DNA from: Pseudomonadota bacterium
GTDB lineage: Bacteria; Pseudomonadota; Gammaproteobacteria; Burkholderiales; Burkholderiaceae
Length of the DNA stretch: 58,654 nt
Assembly (NCBI GenBank): GCA_029777935.1
Contig: JAKORH010000028.1
Span: 1-58,654, forward strand
Direction: 5' to 3'
Shown here piece after piece: positions 7,646 to 14,979 of this stretch. Below the pieces are notes generated by a model, which was not told the origin of the DNA, did no database searches, and saw only the letters and a program-made list of their open reading frames with translations. The translations under genes were made by a program, and so were the position numbers. Every line of letters starts with the position of its first letter. The stretch's first letter is position 1.

Positions 7646-10405
7646 TCACGCCGCGCCGGTCAGCGCACGCGCCTCGTCCTTCGACAGCGGCATGCCGGAA
7701 CTTGCCGGCAGGTGCAGCTCCTTGATGAACCGCACCACACCCGCGTCGTCCTCGTCGCGCTCGGCGTGAAAGGTGCGGCCGAGCATCAGTCGCGCCATCT
7801 CCTCGTTTTCCTTCAGCACGTAGCCGATGATCTCGGTCAGGCCGCGCTCGCGCGCGCAGCTTTCGAGCGCGTGCATCAGCGCGTGACCCAGGCCGCGGCC
7901 TTGCCATTCGTCCTCGATCACGACGCCGAATTCGCAGGTCGTGCCGTCCGGATTGCGCGTGTAGCGCGCGATGCCGCGGATTTCCTCCTCCTCGCCGCTG
8001 GAGTCGATCGCGACGAACGCCATCTCGCGGTCGTAATCGATCGTGGTGAAGCGGATCAGCCGCTCGATCGTCAGTTCGCGCAGCGGCGCGTGAAATCGCA
8101 TGTACATCGAGCGCTGCGACAGGCGCGCGATGAAGCGCTTCTCGGCCTGCGCGTCCTCGGGCCGGATCGGCCGCAGCAGCACAGTCTGCCCGGTCTTCAG
8201 GCGCGTGGCGCGCACCAGGTTCTTCGGATACGGATGGATCGCGAGGTGCGAATACGTCGGATCGGGCACCAGCGGCCCGTCGCCGAGCACCACGCGCGCG
8301 TCGAGCGCCACGCAGCCCGCCTCGTCGGCCAGCAGCGGGTTGATGTCGAGTTCCTGCACGCAGGGCAGCTCGCACGCCAGCTCCGAGAGCTTCAGCAGCA
8401 CGTTGACGACCGCGTCGTGATCGACCGCTGGCAGTCCGCGGAAGTCCTGCAGCATCTTCGCCACGCGCGTGCGCGAAATCAGGTCCTCGGCGAGGAAACG
8501 GTTCAGCGGCGGCAGCGCCACCGCCGAGTCGCGGAACACCTCGACCGCGATGCCGCCCATGCCGAACGAGATCACCGGCCCGAACACCGGATCGCGCGCC
8601 AGCCCGACGATCAGTTCCCGCCCGTGCGGCCGCACGATCATCTTCTGCACCATCACGCCGATGAACTCGGCGTTCGGCGCCCGTTCGGCGACCCGCGCGC
8701 GGATCGTCTCGAAGCCGTGCGCGACATCCTCGGGCGACTGCAGCGACAGCAGCACGCCGCCCACTTCGCTCTTGTGCGTGATGCCGGCCGCGAGCACCTT
8801 CAGCGCGACCGGGTAGCCGACCGCCTGCGCGTGCGCCACCGCCTCCTCGGCCGACTTGGCCACCTGCGTGGTCGCGGTGTCGATGCCGAAGGCGGAAATC
8901 AGGTCCTTCGATTCCTTTTCGTTCAGCAGCGCGCGGCCCGACACCAGCGCGCGCTCGACGATGCGGCGCGCGGCATCGACGTTAAGGTGGAACTCGTCGA
9001 CGCGCGACGGCGGCACCTGCAGCCGCAGCTCGCGGTTGCGCACGTACTTCGCCAGATACCCGAAAGATTCCACCCCGCGCTCGGGGCTGATCAGCGCCGG
9101 CATCCCCGCGCCTTCGAAGACCGCGCGGCCCCTGGCAGCGTCCTCGGCGCCCAGCCAGGCGCTGACGACCGGCTTCTCGGAAGCCTGCGCCACCGGCAGC
9201 AGCGCGTTGGCCGTGTCCTCGGCGCGCAGACGGATCGTCGGGCAGAACAGCACCAGCACGCCGTCGTTGTCGGGATCGGCGAGCACGATCTGCAGTGCCT
9301 GCGCGAAGCGCTCCGCGGTCGCGTCGCCGATGATGTCGACCGGATTGCCGCGCGACCACGTCGACGGCAGCAGCTTGTCGAGCGCCTCGATCGTCTGCGG
9401 CGTGAGCCTGGCCAGCGCCACCGCGTTGTCGGCCGCGGCGTCAGCCGCCAGCACGCCCGGACCGCCGCCGTTGGTGACGATCGCAAGGCGATTGCCCGGC
9501 GCCGGCCGCGGCAGGCGGCCCGCTGCCAGCGTCTCCGCCGCTGCGTACATCTGCGTGTAGGCGGTGACCCGGATCGCACCGACGCGGCGCAGCGCCATGT
9601 CGAACACCGCGTCGTCGCCGACCAGTGCGCCGGTATGGCTCATCGCCGCCTTCGAGCCGGTCATGTGACGGCCGACCTTCAGCACGACGACCGGCTTGAT
9701 GCTCGCCGCCGCGCGCACGCTCGACAGGAAAGCGCGCGCATCGTGCACGCCCTCGACGTACAGCACGATGCTCTTGGTGGCCGAGTCGAGCGCGAGGAAA
9801 TCGAGGATCTCGGAGAACTCCACGTCGGAGCCGCCGCCGGTGGATACGACCGACGAGAAGCCGAATCCCGCCGTCCAGGCGTAGTCGAGCAGCGCCGCCA
9901 CCACCGCGCCCGACTGCGACACCAGCGCCACCGACCCCGGCCGCGCCGGGGTGCGGGCGAAGGTCGCGTTCAACCCGATCTCCGGCCGCATCAGGCCCAG
10001 GCAATTCGGGCCGAGCATGCGGATGCCGTGCGCGCGCGCTCGCGCCAGCGCCAGTTCCTGCAGCCGCTTGCCCTCCTCGCCGATTTCGGCGAAGCCGGCC
10101 GACAGCACCAGCACCGCCGGGACGTGGCGCGCGCCTGCGTCGTCGATCAGGTCCGGCACGGTCCGCGCCGGCGTCACGATCACCGCCAGATCGGGCGCTT
10201 CCGGAAGCGCGGCCAGCGACGGATAGCACTTGTGCGGGCCGATCCGGTCGTACTTCGGATTGACCGCGTACACATTGCCCTTGAATTCGCCGCCGACGAT
10301 GTTGTCGAATACGTATTTGCCAAGCGCGTCGTCGCGGCCGGTCGCACCAACCACCGCGATCGAACGCGGTACCAGCGCAGCGCGCAGATAGTGGGAAGTG
10401 AGCAT
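7646..10405 (-). CDS. bifunctional NDP-forming acyl-CoA synthetase / GNAT N-acetyltransferase (Pat-like)
   Basis: Protein of 919 residues in the architecture of Salmonella Pat/PatZ: CoA-binding domain (1-140), succinyl-CoA-ligase-like domain (150-450), ATP-grasp domain (about 480-700) and C-terminal GNAT domain (about 750-900, with RGLGHALMHALESCARERG as the acetyl-CoA loop). Pat enzymes acetylate lysines such as that of acetyl-CoA synthetase. Unlike catalytically dead Pat proteins as I recall them, the phosphohistidine position of true ADP-forming synthetases appears kept (S-H257-T-G-A). The enzyme might therefore still make acyl-CoA. ATG at 10405 was chosen from the conserved MLTSHYLRAALVPRSIAVVG start. 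Confidence 0.9.
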   Translation of the reverse strand: MLTSHYLRAALVPRSIAVVGATGRDDALGKYVFDNIVGGEFKGNVYAVNPKYDRIGPHKCYPSLAALPEAPDLAVIVTPARTVPDLIDDAGARHVPAVLVLSAGFAEIGEEGKRLQELALARARAHGIRMLGPNCLGLMRPEIGLNATFARTPARPGSVALVSQSGAVVAALLDYAWTAGFGFSSVVSTGGGSDVEFSEILDFLALDSATKSIVLYVEGVHDARAFLSSVRAAASIKPVVVLKVGRHMTGSKAAMSHTGALVGDDAVFDMALRRVGAIRVTAYTQMYAAAETLAAGRLPRPAPGNRLAIVTNGGGPGVLAADAAADNAVALARLTPQTIEALDKLLPSTWSRGNPVDIIGDATAERFAQALQIVLADPDNDGVLVLFCPTIRLRAEDTANALLPVAQASEKPVVSAWLGAEDAARGRAVFEGAGMPALISPERGVESFGYLAKYVRNRELRLQVPPSRVDEFHLNVDAARRIVERALVSGRALLNEKESKDLISAFGIDTATTQVAKSAEEAVAHAQAVGYPVALKVLAAGITHKSEVGGVLLSLQSPEDVAHGFETIRARVAERAPNAEFIGVMVQKMIVRPHGRELIVGLARDPVFGPVISFGMGGIAVEVFRDSAVALPPLNRFLAEDLISRTRVAKMLQDFRGLPAVDHDAVVNVLLKLSELACELPCVQELDINPLLADEAGCVALDARVVLGDGPLVPDPTYSHLAIHPYPKNLVRATRLKTGQTVLLRPIRPEDAQAEKRFIARLSQRSMYMRFHAPLRELTIERLIRFTTIDYDREMAFVAIDSSGEEEEIRGIARYTRNPDGTTCEFGVVIEDEWQGRGLGHALMHALESCARERGLTEIIGYVLKENEEMARLMLGRTFHAERDEDDAGVVRFIKELHLPASSGMPLSKDEARALTGAA

Positions 10406-10588
10406 CGGAATGTCGATATTTCGCTCGTTACGACGAACGTTACAGCCGCCATCCGGCCGCGCCAAGCGAAGGTCTAGAGCGACCGCTCCGGATTGACGCT
10501 TATCAATCAGAATACGGTTTGACTGCGTAGCGTCGATGACATACCGATGACCGGTGTCACGCAACCACGCAGGCTTCGCGAGCAGACG

Positions 10589-10981
10589 ATGGAAACGGCG
10601 ATCCCGCGCGAACAACTGGAAGAACTGCGCCAGCAACTGCTGCGCCTGCGCGCCGCCATCACGGCGGAAGTCGACGCGCGCCTGCACGGGCAGGACGAGG
10701 ATCGGCGCGACGAAGCGGCGCTGCCCCAGCGCGCGGCCGAAACCGACGATGACGGCGCGGCCGAAACCGCCCGGCTGGCGGATCTGGCGCACCTGTCGCG
10801 GCATGCGGGGCAACTGGAACAGATCGACGCGGCGCTGGCGCGCATTTCCGACGGCAGCTACGGCATCTGCATCGACTGCGGCGAGGCGATCAGCTTCGGC
10901 CGCCTGCGCGCTTACCCGGCGGCGCTGCGTTGCGCGGCCTGCCAGGAGCGTTTCGAGCGCAGGCCGGGCGTGCGGGTCTGA
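10589..10981 (+). CDS. DksA/TraR-family zinc-finger protein
   Basis: Small protein of 130 residues with a coiled-coil N-terminal part (REQLEELRQQLLRLRAAITAEV) and a C-terminal four-cysteine zinc finger, CIDCGEAI...CAACQ. Such proteins bind the RNA polymerase secondary channel and modulate transcription, as DksA does with ppGpp. The coiled-coil tip has acidic residues (DEDRRDEAALPQRAAETDDD). ATG at 10589 starts at METAIPREQ; a longer in-frame start at 10547 is possible. Divergent from the Pat-like gene across about 180 bases in which I saw no clear operator. Confidence 0.88.
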   Translation: METAIPREQLEELRQQLLRLRAAITAEVDARLHGQDEDRRDEAALPQRAAETDDDGAAETARLADLAHLSRHAGQLEQIDAALARISDGSYGICIDCGEAISFGRLRAYPAALRCAACQERFERRPGVRV

Positions 10982-11018
10982 GCTTCCGCACCGTCGTACC
11001 CGCGGCGACAATCGCGCC

Positions 11019-11951
11019 GTGAATACCGGCGCGATCTACCTGGCGTGCATCCTGATCTGGGGCACGACGTGGTACGGCATCAAGTTCCAGCTCGCCGCGC
11101 TCGCGCCCGAACCCGCGGTCGCGCTGCGCTTCCTGTGCGCAAGCGCGCTGCTGCTGCTGTTCTGTCGCGGACGCGGCATCGGTCTGCGCTACGGCGCGAA
11201 GCTGCACGCGCTGTTCGCGCTGCAGGGCCTGGCGGGATTCTGCGTCAGCTACGTGCTGATCTACTTCGCGGAGCGCTACATCGTGTCGGGGCTGGTCGCC
11301 ATCGGCTACGCGGCCTCGCCGCTCTTCAACATGCTTCTGGCGCGCGCGTGCTTCGGCGCGCCGCTGTCGCGCCGCATCGCCGCCGGCGGCCTGCTCGGGC
11401 TGGCCGGTATCGCGCTGATCTTCGCGCACGAGTTCGCTCGCGTGCGGGTCGACGAGTCGCTCGCGCTCGGTGCCGTGCTGACGCTGGCTGCGGTGCTGCT
11501 GTCGAGCGTGGCCGCGATGGCCGTGACGCGCTATCAGCGCCTCGGCGTTCAGGGCTGGGCGCCGCTGGCGTGGGCCATGGCGTACGGCGGTGCGGGCACC
11601 GGGCTGTTCGCGCTTGCGGCCGGGCGTTCGCTCACGATCGCCTGGAGCTGGCCGTTCGCGGCCTCGTTCGTCTATCTCGTCGTCGGCGGCTCGATCCTCG
11701 CCTTCGGAGCGTTCTACACGCTCGTCTACCGCATCGGCGCGGCGCGCGCCGGTTACGTCGGGGTGATGACGCCGATCGTGGCGCTGATCGTGTCGTCGCT
11801 GTTCGAGGGTTTCACCTGGAGCGCGGCGACGTTGATCGGAATCGCGCTGGCCGCCGCCGGCAATGCGCTGGCACTGCAGCCCCGTGGATTCCGCTTCGCG
11901 ATGGCCCGCACTCGCGCGTTGCAATCGAGCAACGACCGACGTTCGACCTGA
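11019..11951 (+). CDS. EamA/DMT-family transporter
   Basis: Inner-membrane protein of 310 residues with about ten hydrophobic helices in two EamA repeats, the first starting at GAIYLACILIWGTTWYGIKF. This family exports metabolites such as amino acids; the substrate is unknown. GTG at 11019 is used because no ATG lies near the first helix. It follows the DksA-like gene by 37 bases on the same strand. Confidence 0.9.
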   Translation: MNTGAIYLACILIWGTTWYGIKFQLAALAPEPAVALRFLCASALLLLFCRGRGIGLRYGAKLHALFALQGLAGFCVSYVLIYFAERYIVSGLVAIGYAASPLFNMLLARACFGAPLSRRIAAGGLLGLAGIALIFAHEFARVRVDESLALGAVLTLAAVLLSSVAAMAVTRYQRLGVQGWAPLAWAMAYGGAGTGLFALAAGRSLTIAWSWPFAASFVYLVVGGSILAFGAFYTLVYRIGAARAGYVGVMTPIVALIVSSLFEGFTWSAATLIGIALAAAGNALALQPRGFRFAMARTRALQSSNDRRST

Positions 11952-12035
11952 CCTCTGCCGCCAATCCCATCCGCAGCGAGCCCACAGTGCGGATACCGGT
12001 TGGATGGATTTGCCGGCAATGGACATGGAGGTCGT

Positions 12036-12608
12036 ATGAAGAGACTCATCATCGCGTCGCTCCTCGCAGGAGCGGGGGCATTTTCGTCCGTGGCGCTCGC
12101 GCAGGGCTACGTCGGCGTCGGTGTCGGTCAGTCCGACTTCAAGGTCGACTGCGGAGGAACGTCCAATTGCGATACCAAGGACACCGGCGGCAAGGTGTTC
12201 GGCGGCTGGATGTTCACGCCGAACCTCGGTGTCGAAGCGGCGTACTTCGATCTCGGCAAGGCCAAGGCGAGCGGGGCCGGCGACCCCGACCTGGGCAACT
12301 TCAGCATCAGCGGCAAGGCGGATGGCTTCGCGCTGTATGGCATCGCAATGGCGCCGTTCGACAACTTCAACGTGTTCGCCAAGCTGGGCTTCAGTTCGAT
12401 CAGGGCGAAGGTCGACGTGACGTCGTCGCTGCAAGGCTCCGCCAGCAATTCGAACACCAGCACCGAGTTCGCCTGGGGTTTGGGCGCCGGCTACGATTTC
12501 ACGAAGAACATCGGCGCGCGGCTCGAGTTCGAGCGCTTCCGCGCCAAGTTCGTGGACCAGAAGGACAACGTCGACTTCGTCTCTGTCAGCGTGCTGTATC
12601 GCTTCTGA
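12036..12608 (+). CDS. outer-membrane beta-barrel protein (OmpA-like transmembrane fold)
   Basis: Protein of 190 residues. A signal peptide (MKRLIIASLLAGAGAFSSVALA) is followed by alternating polar/hydrophobic strands and a C-terminal aromatic (VSVLYRF), typical of 8-strand outer-membrane barrels. The strands YVGVGVGQSDF, GWMFTPNLGVEAAYFDLG and FAWGLGAGYDFTKNIGARLEFERF match the porin-family/OmpA N-terminal domain. Two cysteines (DCGGTSNCD) sit in the first loop. ATG at 12036 has GGAGGT six bases upstream. Single-gene unit. Confidence 0.88.
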   Translation: MKRLIIASLLAGAGAFSSVALAQGYVGVGVGQSDFKVDCGGTSNCDTKDTGGKVFGGWMFTPNLGVEAAYFDLGKAKASGAGDPDLGNFSISGKADGFALYGIAMAPFDNFNVFAKLGFSSIRAKVDVTSSLQGSASNSNTSTEFAWGLGAGYDFTKNIGARLEFERFRAKFVDQKDNVDFVSVSVLYRF

Positions 12609-12691
12609 CCGAGGCTGCGCCTGACGCAGAAGGCTGCGGCGCATGCGCGTCCGTGGATCTTGCGCGGACGCGCTTCCGTACAATCGATTGC

Positions 12692-13786
12692 ATGAAGGTC
12701 AACGGGGTCGCCTACCGCTCGATCTGGCCGGTCGGGCGCGGAAGCGCGCTGGCGGCGGTCGCGATCGTCGATCAGGCGCGGCTCCCGTTCGAATTCATCA
12801 CCGCCGAACTCACCCGCTGCGACGAGATCGCCGACGCCATCTCGACGATGCGCGTGCGCGGCGCGCCGCTGATCGGAGTCGCCGCTGCCTACGGGATCGC
12901 GCTCGCGATGCAGGCCGATCCGTCCGACGGCGCGCTCGAGGCCGCGTACCGCCGCCTGCTGGCGACGCGACCGACCGCGGTCAACCTGCGGTGGGCGCTG
13001 GACCGCGTGCGCGCGCTGCTCGCGCCCGCATCCGAGATCGACCGCGCGCAACTCGCGTGGCACGAGGCCGACCGCATCGCTGACGAAGACGTCGAGTTGA
13101 ACCGCGCGCTCGGCGCGCATGGCGCGCGCCTGATCGCCGATGTGCACGCGCGCACCCGGCGCACAGTCGAGATCCTGACCCACTGCAATGCCGGCTGGAT
13201 CGCCACGGTCGACTACGGCACCGCGCTTTCCGCGATCTATCAGGCGTTCGACGCCGACGTGCCGGTTCACGTGTGGGTCGACGAGACGCGCCCGCGCAAC
13301 CAGGGCCTGCTGACCGCGTGGGAACTGGCCGCACACGGCGTGCCGCACACGCTGATCGCCGACAACGCCGGCGGGCACCTGATGCAGCGCGGCCGCGTCG
13401 ACCTCGTGCTGGTCGGCGCCGATCGCGTCAGCGCGCGCGGCGACGTGTGCAACAAGATCGGCACCTACCTGAAGGCCGTGGCGGCGCGGGACTGCGGCGT
13501 GCCGTTCTACGCGGCGGTGCCGTCGCCGACGATTGACTGGAAGATCGGCAACGCACTGGAGGAGATTCCGATCGAGGATCGGCCCGGCGCCGAAGTGCGG
13601 CGCGTGCGCGGGCGCGCCGGCACCGGCGCAGCGGAAGTCGAACTGGCCGGCGCCGGGACATCGGTGGCCAATCCGGCCTTCGATGTGACACCGGAGCGGC
13701 TGGTGACCGGCCTCATCACCGAGCGCGGCATCGCGGAACCGGGCCGGTTGGCACAGCTCTTCGCGGCCGCGCAGGCGGCGCGATGA
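12692..13786 (+). CDS. mtnA: S-methyl-5-thioribose-1-phosphate isomerase
   Basis: Isomerase of 364 residues that converts methylthioribose-1-phosphate, or 5-deoxyribose-1-phosphate, to the ribulose form. The family hallmarks are present: MRVRGAPLIGVAAAYG, catalytic Cys165 in ILTHCNAGWIATVDYG, and catalytic Asp244 in VGADRVSARGDV, followed by NKIGTYLKAVAA. The stop overlaps the start of a FucA-like aldolase by 4 bases, which points to the DHAP shunt rather than classical methionine salvage. There is no Shine-Dalgarno. A TACAAT box ends 7 bases before the ATG, so the mRNA could be nearly leaderless. Confidence 0.95.
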   Translation: MKVNGVAYRSIWPVGRGSALAAVAIVDQARLPFEFITAELTRCDEIADAISTMRVRGAPLIGVAAAYGIALAMQADPSDGALEAAYRRLLATRPTAVNLRWALDRVRALLAPASEIDRAQLAWHEADRIADEDVELNRALGAHGARLIADVHARTRRTVEILTHCNAGWIATVDYGTALSAIYQAFDADVPVHVWVDETRPRNQGLLTAWELAAHGVPHTLIADNAGGHLMQRGRVDLVLVGADRVSARGDVCNKIGTYLKAVAARDCGVPFYAAVPSPTIDWKIGNALEEIPIEDRPGAEVRRVRGRAGTGAAEVELAGAGTSVANPAFDVTPERLVTGLITERGIAEPGRLAQLFAAAQAAR

Positions 13787-14448
13787 CCGAGCTGGAAGAC
13801 AGCCGCACGCTGCGCGAGGCGCTGGTTGAGACCGCGTGCGCGATGAACGCGGCGGGCATCAACGTCAACAAGTCGGGCAACGTATCGGTGCGCTGCCGGC
13901 GCGGGCCGGCGCAGGGCTTCCTGATCACGCCGACCGGCATTCCGTACCCGCAGCTCGCGCCGGACGAACTCGTGTTCGTTCGCCTGCAGGACGCACGCCG
14001 CGCCGGCCGGCGCGAACCGAGCAGCGAATGGCGCTTTCACTGCGACATCTATCGCACGCGCGACGAGTTCGGCGCGATCGTGCACACGCATTCGCGCGCC
14101 GCGACCGCGCTGGCGGTGCACGGCCGGGCCATTCCCGCCTTCCACTACATGGTCGCGACCGCCGGCGGCAACGACATCCGCTGCGCGCGTTACGCCACCT
14201 TCGGCACACAGCAGTTGTCGGACAATGCGCTCGCCGCGCTCGCGGACCGCAAGGCGTGCCTGCTCGCGCACCACGGCGTGATCGCCTGCGGCGATTCGCT
14301 GCCGGATGCACTGCGGCTGGCGATCGAGGTCGAGAACCTGGCGCACACCTATCTGCTCGCCAGTGCGCTCGGCGAACCGCCGCGGTTGTCGGACGAGGAG
14401 ATGGCACGCGTCGCGGCGCGCTTCGAGACCTACGGCCAGCCGCGCTGA
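13783..14448 (+). CDS. class II aldolase, fuculose-phosphate-aldolase type (probable 5-deoxyribulose/methylthioribulose-1-P aldolase)
   Basis: Zinc aldolase of 221 residues that aligns by eye with E. coli FucA. All four catalytic positions are kept at a constant offset of nine: Glu82 (SSEWRFH), His101 and His103 (HTHSR) and His164 (LLAHHGVIACG). Other shared stretches are GFLITPTGIPY, IPAFHYMVATAGGN and RYATFGTQQLSD. It is translationally coupled to mtnA. In known DHAP shunts MtnA is followed by such an aldolase (Ald2), yielding dihydroxyacetone phosphate and an aldehyde. MtnB dehydratase belongs to the same superfamily and cannot be fully excluded, but the FucA-specific blocks favour an aldolase. 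The phosphorylase and kinase steps are not in the window. Confidence 0.88.
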   Translation: MTELEDSRTLREALVETACAMNAAGINVNKSGNVSVRCRRGPAQGFLITPTGIPYPQLAPDELVFVRLQDARRAGRREPSSEWRFHCDIYRTRDEFGAIVHTHSRAATALAVHGRAIPAFHYMVATAGGNDIRCARYATFGTQQLSDNALAALADRKACLLAHHGVIACGDSLPDALRLAIEVENLAHTYLLASALGEPPRLSDEEMARVAARFETYGQPR

Positions 14449-14487
14449 AGCAACGCGCGTCGGTACGGCACCGTCAGTCCCGCACCG

Positions 14488-14979
14488 TCAGTACCGCACC
14501 ATCAGCACCAGCGAATCCGAGTAGGCGCCGAGGCGGACCGTGGTCTGGCCGGCAGGAATGCGTCCGAACACCGGCAACTGCAGCTCGGCGCTGCGTCCAG
14601 GCGGCAACGACAGCACGTCGCCGCGACCCGTGGTCGAGTCGGGCCACACGGTCGTGTAGGTGGCGTCCGTGTACAGGTTGTACAGCAGCGGCACGCTCGA
14701 TCCGCCCATCGTCATCCGGCGCTGCGCGACGCTGCCGCTGCCCCCCGCGGAGATCGACACCCGCACCGCGATCTGGTTCGGCGGGTTGTTGCGCGTGTTC
14801 ACGCAGTCGACAACCGCGTTGCCGAGCAGCCGCGCCACCCCGCCCGGCAAGTTCGGCGAATAGTTGCCGAACGCCAGCGTGCTCGGGCTCATCTGCGCCG
14901 AGCAGGTGATGCCCTGCTGCGCGAGCGCGGACGCGCCCGGCAGCAGCAGCGCGAGCGTCAGGGCGAGATGCCGGCGCAT
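14488..14979 (-). CDS. Csu-type pilus subunit, last gene of operon (probable tip), SCPU domain
   Basis: Exported 163-residue spore-coat-U-domain protein. The signal peptide MRRHLALTLALLLPGASALA is followed almost at once by the first Cys (QQGITCSAQMSPSTLAFGNYSP). It therefore lacks the donor-strand extension seen in the other two subunits, as expected for a tip subunit. It ends in VLMVRY. The start overlaps the usher by 22 bases. In Acinetobacter the equivalent CsuE is a two-domain adhesin about twice as long; this one is a single domain. Three imperfect 14-base direct repeats (GCACCGTCAG type) run across its stop codon at 14467-14508. Confidence 0.82.
   Translation of the reverse strand: MRRHLALTLALLLPGASALAQQGITCSAQMSPSTLAFGNYSPNLPGGVARLLGNAVVDCVNTRNNPPNQIAVRVSISAGGSGSVAQRRMTMGGSSVPLLYNLYTDATYTTVWPDSTTGRGDVLSLPPGRSAELQLPVFGRIPAGQTTVRLGAYSDSLVLMVRY

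Noticed and set aside
7712..10477. Long plus-strand open frame of about 920 codons opposite the Pat-like gene
   Set aside because: It is a high-GC shadow rich in Arg, His, Ala and Gln. The minus strand encodes a clear multidomain protein.
14467..14508. 14-base direct repeats across the tip-pilin stop as a mobile element end
   Set aside because: Short and imperfect, with no matching copy or transposase; more likely local duplication.
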